Below, in pieces: positions 14,432 through 23,603 of a stretch of 33,012 nt of DNA (its first letter is position 1; the number at the start of each line of letters is the position of its first letter). The position numbers and the translations under genes were made by a program. The DNA comes from an uncultured Oscillospiraceae bacterium (GTDB lineage: Bacteria > Bacillota > Clostridia > Oscillospirales > Oscillospiraceae), in the NCBI GenBank assembly GCA_944387075.1, contig CALXDO010000096.1, forward strand, positions 1-33,012, given 5' to 3'. The notes below the pieces were generated by a model. The model made no database searches. It was not told the origin of the DNA and worked only from the letters and a program-made list of their open reading frames with translations.

Positions 14432-15777
14432 ATGCCGGAGGACGGCGGAGACGGGTGGTCAACTCCACCCGGGTGATTGCATGTTCGTTTGCTGGAGTGA
14501 TTTTGATGGGGACTTTGTTGCTGATGCTCCCCATTTCCTCGGTGTCCGGGGAGAGCTGCGGGCTGATGACGGCCCTGTTCACTGCCACGTCGGCCACCTG
14601 CGTGACGGGGTTGATTTTGGTGGATACCCTCACCCAGTTTACCCTGTTTGGTCAGGTGGTGATTTTGGTTCTCATTCAGCTGGGCGGCCTGGGCTTTATG
14701 AGCGTGATCTTTTTGCTGGCCAGCCTGGTGCGCAAGCGCATGTCCCTGAGCCAGCGGCTGATGATGGTCTCCGCCTTTAACCTCAACGACATGCACGATG
14801 TGGCCCGATTGGTGGGCAACGCCTTTCGTCTGACCTTTGTGATGGAGGGCATGGGTGCCATCATCCTCACCGGGTGCTTTTTGCCCCGGTACGGGCTGGG
14901 AGCCATTTGGAAGGGAATTTTTATCTCCGTTTCCGCCTTTTGTAACGCCGGATTTGACCTATTGGGGCCGGACCAGGCGGGCAGTCTCTCCACCTATGCC
15001 GACAACCCAGTGGTGTTGCTGACGGTGGCGGCCCTTATCATTTGCGGCGGTTTGGGCTTCTTTGTGTGGGAGGAAATCCTCCACAAAAAAACCTTTCGCC
15101 GGCTGTCCCTGTACAGCAAGATGGTGCTGGTGATTACCGCGGTTCTCATTGTGGGGGGAACGCTGTTTTTCCTGGCGGTGGAGTACAACAACCCTCAGAC
15201 CTTGGGGGGGATGCCCTGGTGGCAGAAGGGGGTCAACGCCCTGTTCCAGTCCGTCACCCTGCGCACCGCCGGCTTTCTCACCGTCAACCAGGGGAACCTA
15301 CAGCAGGTTTCGCAGATGGTGTGTATGTTGTTGATGCTGGTGGGTGGTTCCGCCGGGTCCACCGCCGGTGGCATCAAGACCGTGACCTTGGGTGTGCTGG
15401 TGCTGGCTATGCGGGCGGGCCTGCGTGGCCGCAGCGACGTGACCATCCGGGGGCGCACCATTCCCACCACCAAGGTGCTCTCGGCGGTGACGCTGGTTCT
15501 GGTGGTGTCCATGATGTTCCTGTTTTCGTCCATTGCCATTTCTCTGGTGGACGGGGTGTCCTACTTGGCGGCGGCTTATGAGACCGCCTCGGCGTTGGGA
15601 ACGGTGGGACTGACCACAGGCATTACCCCCACGCTGTCCACCTTCTCCCATGTGCTGTTGGTGGTGATGATGTATTTGGGTCGAGTGGGAGTGCTCTCCT
15701 TCTCGGTGGCCTTCCTGTCCCAAGGGGGACGTAAGAGCCGGATCAGCTATCCGGAAAGCGATGTCATGATCGGTTAA
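14428..15777 (+). CDS. ktrB: TrkH/KtrB family potassium uptake channel subunit
   Basis: A 449-residue membrane protein with four repeated membrane-pore-membrane units. The four filter regions are visible as SATCVTGL, SAFCNAGF, TLRTAGF and SALGTVGLTTG, each with the conserved glycine that lines the K+ pathway. Its length fits KtrB better than the longer TrkH. The regulatory subunit gene follows 13 nt downstream, so this is a complete Ktr-type K+ uptake pair. A GTG start at 14419 is possible, but GAGAGG (14413-14418) lies 9 nt before the ATG at 14428. Expression is probably controlled by the leader hairpin upstream. Confidence 0.93.
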   Translation: MNAGGRRRRVVNSTRVIACSFAGVILMGTLLLMLPISSVSGESCGLMTALFTATSATCVTGLILVDTLTQFTLFGQVVILVLIQLGGLGFMSVIFLLASLVRKRMSLSQRLMMVSAFNLNDMHDVARLVGNAFRLTFVMEGMGAIILTGCFLPRYGLGAIWKGIFISVSAFCNAGFDLLGPDQAGSLSTYADNPVVLLTVAALIICGGLGFFVWEEILHKKTFRRLSLYSKMVLVITAVLIVGGTLFFLAVEYNNPQTLGGMPWWQKGVNALFQSVTLRTAGFLTVNQGNLQQVSQMVCMLLMLVGGSAGSTAGGIKTVTLGVLVLAMRAGLRGRSDVTIRGRTIPTTKVLSAVTLVLVVSMMFLFSSIAISLVDGVSYLAAAYETASALGTVGLTTGITPTLSTFSHVLLVVMMYLGRVGVLSFSVAFLSQGGRKSRISYPESDVMIG

Positions 15778-15790
15778 TGGAGGAATTGTT

Positions 15791-16438
15791 GTGAAAAGTT
15801 TTGCAGTATTTGGACTGGGCCGCTTTGGAACGGCAGTAGCCAGAGAACTCTTTGAGATAGGGCATGACGTGCTGGCTGTGGATGTGGACCGGGAGCGGGT
15901 GCAGAGCATCGCCGACCTGGTCACCCATGCGGTGGTGGGCGATGCCCGGGACCCGGCGGTGCTCAGTGCCCTGGGGATTGCAGAGTGCGACTGCGCCGTG
16001 GTGGCTGTGGGCAACGATGTGGGCAGCAGCGCCCTCATCACCTTGCGTCTGAAAGAGGCAGGGGTGCCCAAGGTGGTATGTAAGGCCATGAGCCATGTGC
16101 ACCAGCGCCTGCTGGAGAAGGTGGGAGCCGACCATGTGGTGTTCCCGGAGCACGAAATGGGCATCAAGCTGGCCCAGGGATTGGCCCGTTTTAACATTCT
16201 CAACTACATTGAACTGTCCGACGACTACGGCATTGTGGAAGTGGATTTGCCGGAGAACTGGAAAGGCAAGACCATCCGGGATTTGGACATCCGTGCCAAG
16301 TATGCCCTGAACGTCATCGCCGTGCGCCGGGGGCAGGAGGTCAATGTCTCGCCGGGAGCGGATGACGTTCTCATCGACCAGGATAAGCTCATGGTGCTGG
16401 GCCGGGATGAGGACATTGCAAGGATATGCGACAAATGA
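15791..16438 (+). CDS. ktrA: KtrA/TrkA family potassium uptake regulatory subunit
   Basis: A 215-residue cytoplasmic protein. Residues 1-130 form an RCK-N Rossmann domain with FGLGRFGTAVARELFEIGHDVLAVD for nucleotide (ATP/ADP or NAD) binding, and residues about 140-215 an RCK-C domain that in relatives binds c-di-AMP. A single RCK pair of this length is the KtrA form rather than the doubled TrkA. It gates KtrB. The start is GTG with GGAGGAA upstream. The stop codon overlaps the start of the following methyltransferase by 4 bp. Confidence 0.93.
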   Translation: MKSFAVFGLGRFGTAVARELFEIGHDVLAVDVDRERVQSIADLVTHAVVGDARDPAVLSALGIAECDCAVVAVGNDVGSSALITLRLKEAGVPKVVCKAMSHVHQRLLEKVGADHVVFPEHEMGIKLAQGLARFNILNYIELSDDYGIVEVDLPENWKGKTIRDLDIRAKYALNVIAVRRGQEVNVSPGADDVLIDQDKLMVLGRDEDIARICDK

Positions 16439-17205
16439 GACATGAGGTGATTTCCAGCCGCTCCAATCCCCTGGTCACTCGCCTGCGCAAGCTGGGCAGC
16501 AAGCGTTCCGCCCGTCGGGAGGAAGGAGTGTTTGTGGGGGAGGGGCCGAAACTGCTCCAGGAGGTGCTGCGGGCGCAGATGCCGTTGGAGACGGTGATCT
16601 ACGCCACGGGAACCCAACTGCCTGCCTTGCCGGATTCGGTGCGGGTGGTAGAGGTGCCCGCCTCCTTGCTGGAGGCGGTGGCCCAGACACAGAGCCCCCA
16701 AGGGGTGGTGTTTGTGGGGCAAACCCCATCCCTGGGGCTGCCCCAGTGCCTGACCGGGAGCCGCTACCTTCTTCTGGACGGCGTGCAGGACCCGGGTAAC
16801 GTGGGCACCATCTGGCGCACGGCGGATGCCTTTGGGGCCGATGGCCTGATGTTGTGTTCGGGGTGTGCAGACCCCTGGAGCCCCAAAACGGTGCGCGCCA
16901 CCATGGGCGCGGCGTTTCGCCTGCCAGTGTGGGAGACCACCTTGGAGCAGGCGGCGGAGTGCCTCAAAGAGGCCGCTATTCCCCTGTACGCCACCGCCCT
17001 GCGGGAGGACACCCGGGATGTGCGGGAGGTTTCCCTCCAGCGCAGCGGGGTCATCATCGGCAGCGAGGGGCGCGGGGTATCCCAGTTGGCTCTGGAATTG
17101 TGTGAGAAAACCGTGAAAATCCCCATGGTGGAGCGGTGCGAGTCCCTCAATGCCGCTGTGGCCGCTTCGGTGGTGCTGTGGGAGATGGCACGTCCCAATT
17201 TATAA
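16435..17205 (+). CDS. TrmH/SpoU family RNA 2'-O-methyltransferase
   Basis: A 256-residue SPOUT methyltransferase, expected to use SAM to methylate a ribose of rRNA or tRNA. The N-terminal 95 residues form the substrate-binding domain (SRSNPLVTRLRKL, FVGEGPKLLQE). The three knot motifs follow: LDGVQDPGNVGTIWRTADAFG, GSEGRGVS and ESLNAAVAASVVLWE. An ATG at 16426 is also in frame, but 16435 overlaps the ktrA stop as ATGA and has AAGGAT 9 nt upstream. The exact RNA target cannot be told from the sequence. Confidence 0.9.
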   Translation: MRHEVISSRSNPLVTRLRKLGSKRSARREEGVFVGEGPKLLQEVLRAQMPLETVIYATGTQLPALPDSVRVVEVPASLLEAVAQTQSPQGVVFVGQTPSLGLPQCLTGSRYLLLDGVQDPGNVGTIWRTADAFGADGLMLCSGCADPWSPKTVRATMGAAFRLPVWETTLEQAAECLKEAAIPLYATALREDTRDVREVSLQRSGVIIGSEGRGVSQLALELCEKTVKIPMVERCESLNAAVAASVVLWEMARPNL

Positions 17206-17227
17206 AGGAATGAGAGGGGGGACGACG

Positions 17228-18472
17228 ATGTCCAACTTGAAATATTGGGTGTGGTTGTCCACTCGAAAAGGACTGGCCGGGGTGTCCATGCAGCGGGTGC
17301 TGGAGCACTTTGGCACACCCCAGGGCGCATACTACGCCCGAGGCCAGGACGTGGAGGAGCTAACGTGGCTGCACGGGTATGTCCGAGCTTCTCTGCGGGA
17401 TAAATCCATGGCAGAGGTGGATCGGATTTTAGACCAGTGCGACCAGTTGGGCATCCGGGTGATGACCCGACAGGATGCGGCGTACCCCCAGCGGCTGGCG
17501 GCCATTGCCCAGCCGCCTCTGGTGCTCTACGCCAAGGGTCGGCCCCTGGTGCTGGATGACGAGGTGGCCATTGCCATAGTGGGCACCCGTAGCTGTACCC
17601 CCTACGGGGAGCGGGTGGCCCGGAAATTGGCCCTAGAGCTGACCCACGGGGGCGCGCTGGTGGTGTCTGGCATGGCTCAGGGGATTGACGCTGCTGCGGT
17701 GCGAGGGGCACTCATGGCCGGCGGCAGCGTGGTGAGCGTGGTAGCTGGTGGTTTGGATGTGGTATATCCCCGTTTTCACCGCCGCCTGTACGAAGATGTG
17801 GCGGCTTCGGGGCTGCTGTTGTCAGAGTATCCCCCGGGCACCCAGCACAAGGCGGGCCACTTCCCGGTGCGCAACCGGATTCTCAGTGGGTTATCCCTGG
17901 GCGTTGTGGTGGTGGAAAGCCCTCGCCGGGGCGGTGCACTGCTCACCGCCAACCATGCTCTGGATCAGAACCGAGACGTGTATGCGGTGCCCGGTGCGGT
18001 GGATGCCCCAGCCAGTGAGGGCACCAACCGGCTCATTCAGGAGGGAGCGGCCAAACTGGTCACCTGTGGGGAGGATGTTTTGTGTGAATGGCGGGATCGG
18101 TTTCCGGTGAAATTAGGGGTACAGGCCCCCATGGACCCCCAGGTGGTGGAACAGAGATTGCATCACCTGGAACAGGCACCACAGCCGGAACAACAGCCCC
18201 CCAACCCCCAAAACCGGGAAAAAGAGGTTGACAATCCCGAAAGCTTGGAATATATTGACTGGAAGGAGCGCAGACAGAGCCTGACCGACGACGAGCAGGA
18301 GGTGCTCCTGGCCCTGCAAGAGGGCGCGAAAGGAACGGATGACCTGGTGGAGCATACCCAACGGCCCGCTCGGCGGGTGCTGGCGGCGTTGACCATGCTG
18401 CAATTACAGGGGTATGTGACTCAGGGGAAGGATAAGAAATTCCGAACCGCGGTGAGATTAAAAATGGAGTAG
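17228..18472 (+). CDS. dprA: DNA-processing protein DprA (Smf)
   Basis: A 414-residue protein that binds single-stranded DNA and loads RecA during natural transformation. An N-terminal helical/SAM-like region (1-95) is followed by the Rossmann-like DprA core: VGTRSCTPYGERVARKLA, VSGMAQGIDAAA, VVAGGLDVVYPR, LLSEYPPGTQ, FPVRNRILSGLS, GALLTANHALDQNRDVYAVPG. A C-terminal winged-helix domain (about 345-410) follows a glutamine/proline-rich linker. GAGGGGGG precedes the ATG at 17228; the frame is open upstream into the methyltransferase gene, but that part does not match the family. dprA directly upstream of topA is a common order in Firmicutes. Confidence 0.95.
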   Translation: MSNLKYWVWLSTRKGLAGVSMQRVLEHFGTPQGAYYARGQDVEELTWLHGYVRASLRDKSMAEVDRILDQCDQLGIRVMTRQDAAYPQRLAAIAQPPLVLYAKGRPLVLDDEVAIAIVGTRSCTPYGERVARKLALELTHGGALVVSGMAQGIDAAAVRGALMAGGSVVSVVAGGLDVVYPRFHRRLYEDVAASGLLLSEYPPGTQHKAGHFPVRNRILSGLSLGVVVVESPRRGGALLTANHALDQNRDVYAVPGAVDAPASEGTNRLIQEGAAKLVTCGEDVLCEWRDRFPVKLGVQAPMDPQVVEQRLHHLEQAPQPEQQPPNPQNREKEVDNPESLEYIDWKERRQSLTDDEQEVLLALQEGAKGTDDLVEHTQRPARRVLAALTMLQLQGYVTQGKDKKFRTAVRLKME

Positions 18473-18478
18473 TTATCT

Positions 18479-20842
18479 ATGGGAAAAACGAATTTGGTGA
18501 TTGTAGAGTCGCCAGCCAAAGCAAAAACCATTGGAAAATATTTAGGACCCGGCTACCAGGTGAAGGCCTCCATGGGCCATGTGCGGGACCTGCCCAAAAG
18601 CAAGCTGGGGGTGGACGTGACCACCTTCGAGCCGGACTATCAGGACATCAAGGACAAAGAGGAGACCATTGCCGACCTGCGCAAAGCCGCCAAGGCCAGT
18701 GAGCGGGTCTATCTGGCCACCGACCCTGACCGGGAAGGAGAGGCCATCTCCTGGCACCTGCAATCGGTGCTGGGGGTTCCAAAGGAGAAGACCTGCCGGG
18801 TGACCTTCAACGAGATCACCCGCAAGGTGGTGACCGAGTCCATCGCCTCCCCCCGGGAGATTGACCAGAACCTGGTGGACGCCCAGCAGGCCCGACGCAT
18901 TCTCGACCGTATTGTGGGCTATCAGCTCTCCCCCTTGCTGTGGAAGAAGATCCGCCGTGGACTGTCCGCGGGCCGTGTGCAGTCGGTGGCAACCCGCCTG
19001 GTGGTGGAGCGAGAGGAGGAGATTCGGGCCTTCGTTCCCAAGGAGTATTGGTCCATTACCGCTGACCTGGGCCGCATTGCCCCCAACATTGGAGCCTTCC
19101 GGGCGGAGTTCTACGGACAGGACAAGAAGATGGAACTGGGCAGCGAGCAGGAAGTGCAGCAGGTGATGGATGCCGTAAAGGCAGGGACCTTTACGGTACG
19201 GGCCGTAAAACGCCAGGACAAAAAGCGCAATCCCGCCCCGCCCTTTATCACCTCCACCTTGCAGCAGGAGGCCTCCCGCAAGCTGAATATGACCCCACGG
19301 CGCACCATGTCGGTGGCCCAGCAGCTGTACGAAGGCGTGGACATCGCCGGGGAGGGCACTGTGGGTCTTATTACCTACATGAGAACCGACTCTCTGCGCC
19401 TGTCTGAGGAAGCTTTGGCCTCCGCCAAGACCTTCATTGAGGCCCGTTACGGCAAGGAGTACTATCCCGAAAAGACCCGCCACTTCAAGGCCAAGGACAG
19501 CGCTCAGGACGCCCACGAGGCCATCCGGCCCTCAGATGTGAACCTCACCCCTGAGCAACTGAAAAAGGACCTGACCAGTGAGCAGTACCGGCTCTACAAA
19601 CTGATTTGGAGCCGTTTTCTGGCCTGCCAAATGGCCCAGGCCATTTATGACAGCGTATCCATTGAGGTGGAGAGTGCCGGATACCAGTTCCGGGCCAGCC
19701 ACTCCTCCATCAAGTTCTCTGGCTTCACCGCGGTGTATGAGGAGAGTCGGGACGACGAGGACGAGGCGCCCCAGTCTCCGCTGCCCGATTTGAAGGAGGG
19801 GGAGGCGCTGCGTCTGGATCAGCTCAGCCCGGCCCAGCATTTCACCCAGCCCCCCGCCCGGTTCACCGAGGCCACCCTCATCCGAGCTTTGGAGGAGAAG
19901 GGCATTGGCCGTCCCTCCACCTACGCCCCCACCATCTCCACCATCACCGATCGGGAGTATGTGGTCAAGGAGGGCAAGCATCTGCGGCCAACCCCCCTGG
20001 GCGAAGTGGTGACAGGTCTGATGAAGGACAAGTTTCCCGATATTGTGGACCCTGCCTTCACCGCCCAGATGGAGCAGCGGCTGGACAAGGTGGAGACCGG
20101 CGAGGTGAATTGGAAACAGGTGCTCTCCGATTTCTACGGCGACTTTGACCGGGAGATGAAGAAGGCGGAGTCGGAGCTGGACGGAGAGCGGATCAAGGTG
20201 CCTGACGAGGTCTCGGAGGAGATCTGCCCCGAGTGTGGACGGAATTTGGTGGTGAAATCCGGCCGTTTTGGCCGTTTCCTGGCCTGCCCCGGCTGGCCGG
20301 AGTGCAACTTTACCATGCCTCTGGTGGTGGAGATGCCGGGCAAGTGTCCCCTGTGCGGGGGGCGTCTGGTCAAGCGCACCGGCACCAGTAAAAAGACCCA
20401 CAAGCAGTATACCTACTACTGCTGTGAGCACATCAACAGCAAGGACGAGAGCCGCCGGTGCGAGTTCCGCACCTGGGATGTGCCGGTGAAGGACTGCTGC
20501 CCTGAGTGCGGACACACCATGTTCAAAAAGGCTGGGCGCGGCTACAAGCGGCCCTTCTGCATCAACGAGCAGTGTCCCAACTTCCTGCCCGAGGAGAAGC
20601 GGGGCGGCTTCCGCAAGAAGACGGAAGAGGGGGAGACCGGGGACACCCCCGCCCAGGAGGCCCAGGAGGAGACCGGCAAGAAAAAGACGGCCACCAAGAA
20701 AACAGCTGCCAAAAAGTCTACCGCCACCAAGAAAACAGCGGAGAAGTCGGAGACGAAGAAGACTGCGGCCAAAAAGACGACCACTAAGAAAACCAGTGCC
20801 AAGACCGCCAAGGGGGCGGACGAGGCCGAGGGAGAAGCATGA
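18479..20842 (+). CDS. topA: DNA topoisomerase I with lysine-rich C-terminal tail
   Basis: A 787-residue type IA topoisomerase that relaxes negative supercoils. TOPRIM domain at the N-terminus ([25 protein letters not shown] at 81-88 gives the metal-binding acidic residues). The catalytic tyrosine is Y300 in [23 protein letters not shown] lies in the core. Three four-cysteine zinc-ribbon-like units span about 583-610, 624-662 and 672-700. Residues about 715-787 are a low-complexity tail built from KKTAAKK- and TKKT-like units ending in an acidic cluster, resembling histone H1-like tails and probably increasing DNA affinity. It starts 6 nt after dprA and overlaps trmFO by 4 bp. Confidence 0.97.
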   Translation: MGKTNLVIVESPAKAKTIGKYLGPGYQVKASMGHVRDLPKSKLGVDVTTFEPDYQDIKDKEETIADLRKAAKASERVYLATDPDREGEAISWHLQSVLGVPKEKTCRVTFNEITRKVVTESIASPREIDQNLVDAQQARRILDRIVGYQLSPLLWKKIRRGLSAGRVQSVATRLVVEREEEIRAFVPKEYWSITADLGRIAPNIGAFRAEFYGQDKKMELGSEQEVQQVMDAVKAGTFTVRAVKRQDKKRNPAPPFITSTLQQEASRKLNMTPRRTMSVAQQLYEGVDIAGEGTVGLITYMRTDSLRLSEEALASAKTFIEARYGKEYYPEKTRHFKAKDSAQDAHEAIRPSDVNLTPEQLKKDLTSEQYRLYKLIWSRFLACQMAQAIYDSVSIEVESAGYQFRASHSSIKFSGFTAVYEESRDDEDEAPQSPLPDLKEGEALRLDQLSPAQHFTQPPARFTEATLIRALEEKGIGRPSTYAPTISTITDREYVVKEGKHLRPTPLGEVVTGLMKDKFPDIVDPAFTAQMEQRLDKVETGEVNWKQVLSDFYGDFDREMKKAESELDGERIKVPDEVSEEICPECGRNLVVKSGRFGRFLACPGWPECNFTMPLVVEMPGKCPLCGGRLVKRTGTSKKTHKQYTYYCCEHINSKDESRRCEFRTWDVPVKDCCPECGHTMFKKAGRGYKRPFCINEQCPNFLPEEKRGGFRKKTEEGETGDTPAQEAQEETGKKKTATKKTAAKKSTATKKTAEKSETKKTAAKKTTTKKTSAKTAKGADEAEGEA

Positions 20843-22149
20843 ATACGAAGAATGTAACCATCATTGGCGCAGGGCTGGCAGGCTGTGAAGCGGCCTGGCA
20901 GCTGGCCCAGCGGGGGATTGGGGTGACCCTGCACGAGATGAAGCCCCACAAGATGACCCCCGCCCACCACAGCGCGGGCTTTGCAGAGCTGGTGTGCTCC
21001 AACTCTCTGCGCTCCGACCAGCTGGAGAACGCGGTGGGATTGCTCAAGGAGGAACTGCGCCGCTGTGGCTCGCTCATTCTGCGCTGTGCCGACCAGACCC
21101 GTGTGGAGGCCGGTGGTGCGTTGGCGGTGGACCGGGAGGCCTTTTCCCAGGCGGTGACCCAGGCGGTGCGGGAGCACCCCCTCATCACTGTGGTGGAGGG
21201 GGAGGTCACGGAAATTCCCCAGGGAGAGGTCATCATTGCCAGCGGCCCTCTCACATCGGAGGGACTGTCGGAGGAGATTGCCAAGCTGTTCCCGAACACC
21301 GGATATCTGAACTTTTACGATGCCGCCGCCCCCATTGTCACCTTTGAGAGCGTCGACATGGACCACGCCTGGTTTGCCTCCCGGTATGACCGGGGCACGG
21401 CGGACTACATCAACTGTGCCATGAGCCAGGAGGAGTATCTGGCCTTCTGGCGGGAACTGTGTCAGGCTGAGGAGGCCCCTGTCCACGGCTTTGAGGACGG
21501 CCGGGTGTTTGAAGGGTGTATGCCGGTGGAGGTCATGGCCCGCCGGGGAGAGCAGACACTGTGCTTTGGCCCCCTCAAGCCCAAGGGCCTGCCCGACCCC
21601 AAGACGGGGAAAGAGCCCTACGCTGTGGTGCAGCTGCGCCGGGACAACGCCCAGGGGACGCTTTACAACATCGTGGGCTTCCAGACCCATCTCAAATGGG
21701 GGGAGCAGAAGCGGGTGTTTTCCATGATTCCCGCTCTGGCCCACGCGGAATATGTGCGCTATGGGGTGATGCACCGCAACACCTATCTGGACTCGCCCCG
21801 TCTGCTGGACGCCTATTATCGGGTGCGGGGCCAGGAGCGCATCTGCTTTGCCGGACAGATCTCCGGCGTGGAGGGGTAGGTGGAATCCACCGCCTCCGGC
21901 TTTGTGGCCGGGGTGGAGCTGGCCAACCGCTTGCTGGGTAAGCCGCCGGTGGACTTCCCCCGGGAGACCGCCCTGGGCGCGCTGGCCCAGTATGTGAGCA
22001 ATGAGAGCGTGGTGGACTTCCAGCCCATGAACATCAATTTTGGGATTATGCCCTCCTTGGGTTACAAGGTAAAGGGAAAACGAAACAAAAACGCGGAGCT
22101 GTCCCGCCGCTCCCTGGAGCTGGTGGACACACTGCGCGAGAAGCTGTAA
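20839..22149 (+). pseudogene. trmFO: trmFO, tRNA U54 methyltransferase, interrupted by an in-frame TAG
   Basis: TrmFO uses FAD and methylene-tetrahydrofolate to make 5-methyluridine-54 in tRNA. The first part (20839-21879) gives 346 residues with the FAD motif [29 protein letters not shown] and the cysteine motif FEGCMPVE. It then meets TAG at 21877-21879 inside the FAD-binding GQISGVEG(Y)VES motif, where the family has tyrosine. The same frame continues without shift to 22149 (VESTASGFVAGVELANR, MNINFGIMP). Joined, it has the usual family length of about 436 codons. A C-terminal fragment could restart at GTG 21880, next to GGAGGGG. The gene is intact apart from this codon, so a recent nonsense mutation, readthrough or a sequencing error are all possible. 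It overlaps topA by 4 bp. Confidence 0.88.
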
Positions 22150-22164
22150 GAGGAGGTTGCGGAG

Positions 22165-23226
22165 ATGAAGATCATTGTAGACGCCATGGGCGGGGACAAC
22201 GCCCCGGCCGCACCGGTGCGAGGGGCACTGGATGCCATGGCGGAATACGGTGTGGAAGTGGTGCTGGTGGGCCGCGGGGAGGAGATTCTGGAGGCCCTGA
22301 GCAAAGAGGGCAAGAGCGAGCTGCCGCCGGGGCTGGAAATCTCCCACGCCGACCAGGTGGTGGAGATGTGTGACAACCCCGCCACCGCCTTCAAGGAGAA
22401 GAAGGACTCCTCTCTAACCGTGGGCCTGAACCTGCTCAAAAGCGGGGCGGGAGACGCCTTTGTCTCCGCCGGTTCCACCGGGGCGCTGCTCTCCGCCGCC
22501 ACCCTGATGACCAAGCGCATCAAGGGTATTCGCCGTGCCGCTCTGGCTCCTGTGGTGCCCACAGGCACCGGTGGGGCCGTGCTCATCGACTGCGGAGCCA
22601 CCGCAGAGTGTACCCCGGAGTTCCTGCTCCAGTTTGCCTTTATGGGCAGCTATTATGCCGAGCGGGTGCTGGGCCGCCCTGAGCCCAAGGTGGGCCTTTT
22701 GAACATCGGGGCGGAGCCTTCCAAGGGCACTGACTTGCAGCGGGAGGCCTATGTGCTGCTGCAAAAGGCCTCCGATGAGGGGCGTATCAACTTTGTGGGC
22801 AATGTGGAGGCCCGGGAGGCGGTGTCCGGCAGCGTGGACGTGATTGTCAGCGACGGCTATTCCGGCAACATTTTCCTCAAGACCATGGAGGGTGTGGGTA
22901 TCTTTATGGGCCGGGAGATCAAAAAGATGTTCCTCTCCAGCCTCAAGACCAAGGTTGCCGCCCTGCTGGTGAAGGACGGGCTGCGCCAGTTTAAGAAGCT
23001 CATGGATTCCGGAGAGGTGGGAGGCACCCCGCTGATGGGAATTTCCAAGCCGGTCATCAAGGCCCACGGCTCTTCCGATGGCTTTGCCATGAAAAATGCC
23101 ATCCGTCAGGCCATGGAGTACAGCAAGTCCGGGATCATCGAAGACATCACGGAAAATGTGGAGTACATGCGCCTGCCGGTGAAGGGGCTGGCAAAAAAAC
23201 AGGAAGATGCAGGCCAGCCTGAGTAA
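22165..23226 (+). CDS. plsX: Phosphate acyltransferase PlsX
   Basis: A 353-residue enzyme that converts acyl-ACP to acyl-phosphate for phospholipid synthesis, peripheral to the membrane. MKIIVDAMGGDNAP at the N-terminus is diagnostic. SAGSTGALLSAATLM, LIDCGATAECTPEFL, LLNIGAEPSKG, VSDGYSGNIFLKT and GGTPLMGISKPVIKAHGSS follow in family order. GAGGAGG lies upstream of the ATG. The acpP gene follows after an 84-bp gap with its own promoter. Another lipid gene, plsC, lies about 9 kb downstream. Confidence 0.97.
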   Translation: MKIIVDAMGGDNAPAAPVRGALDAMAEYGVEVVLVGRGEEILEALSKEGKSELPPGLEISHADQVVEMCDNPATAFKEKKDSSLTVGLNLLKSGAGDAFVSAGSTGALLSAATLMTKRIKGIRRAALAPVVPTGTGGAVLIDCGATAECTPEFLLQFAFMGSYYAERVLGRPEPKVGLLNIGAEPSKGTDLQREAYVLLQKASDEGRINFVGNVEAREAVSGSVDVIVSDGYSGNIFLKTMEGVGIFMGREIKKMFLSSLKTKVAALLVKDGLRQFKKLMDSGEVGGTPLMGISKPVIKAHGSSDGFAMKNAIRQAMEYSKSGIIEDITENVEYMRLPVKGLAKKQEDAGQPE

Positions 23227-23229
23227 AAA

Positions 23230-23251
23230 CTGTCAAAAAGACTCTTGACAG
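23230..23251. promoter_or_regulatory. Inverted repeat overlapping the acpP -35 element
   Basis: CTGTCAA (23230-23236) and TTGACAG (23245-23251) form a perfect 7-bp inverted repeat with an 8-nt spacer. The right arm contains the TTGACA of the acpP promoter. There is no T-run, so it is more likely an operator than a terminator. The binding protein is unknown. Confidence 0.4.
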
Positions 23252-23273
23252 GGAAGCCGACAGCACATATTAT
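23245..23273 (+). promoter_or_regulatory. Promoter of acpP
   Basis: A perfect TTGACA (23245-23250) and TATTAT (23268-23273) are spaced 17 bp apart, about 37 bp before the acpP start codon. Confidence 0.8.
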
Positions 23274-23310
23274 GTTTCTTGCATAAGCAACACAAAAGGA
23301 GCTTGAGAAT

Positions 23311-23544
23311 ATGTTTGAAAAACTGTGTGCCTTGATTGCCGAGCAATTTGGTGTGGATGCCGACGCCATCACCAAGGATACCGCTTTTGTGGACGAACTG
23401 GGTGCAGACTCCGTGGATCTGGTGGACCTGTCCATGGCCCTGGAAGAGGAGTTTGGCATGGAGGAGATGGACGAGGAAGAGATGAGTTCCATCGTCACCG
23501 TGGGAGACCTGTACAAGTACATGCAGGATCACCTGGACCTGTAA
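23311..23544 (+). CDS. acpP: Acyl carrier protein
   Basis: A 77-residue acidic helical protein that carries growing fatty acyl chains on phosphopantetheine. The attachment site is S34 in GADSVDLVDL. The spacing of helices and length are typical of ACP. AAAGGAG precedes the ATG. It has its own strong promoter and a terminator directly downstream, so it can be transcribed alone at a high level although it sits between plsX and rnc, a frequent order in Firmicutes. Confidence 0.96.
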   Translation: MFEKLCALIAEQFGVDADAITKDTAFVDELGADSVDLVDLSMALEEEFGMEEMDEEEMSSIVTVGDLYKYMQDHLDL

Positions 23545-23560
23545 GCGAGTTTTTGCAAGG

Positions 23561-23590
23561 GAAAAGCCCTGCCGCAGGCGGGGCTTTTTC
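23561..23590 (+). terminator. Terminator of acpP
   Basis: AAAAGCCCTGCC pairs with GGCGGGGCTTTT (12 bp, one T-G pair) around the loop GCA, and the right arm ends in TTTTT. It lies between acpP and rnc. Confidence 0.85.
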
Positions 23591-23603
23591 TATGGAGGGT
23601 AGT

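Noticed and set aside
21877-21879. Genome-wide reassignment of TAG
   Set aside because: At least five other genes in the window end in TAG at their expected family length, so TAG acts as a normal stop here.
20542-22347. 601-codon open frame on the minus strand opposite topA and trmFO
   Set aside because: It is antisense to strongly conserved genes, has no recognisable domain or ribosome-binding site, and is what GC-rich coding DNA produces by codon bias. The same applies to long minus-strand frames at 10195-11409, 12211-13113, 29544-31031 and 5095-6132.
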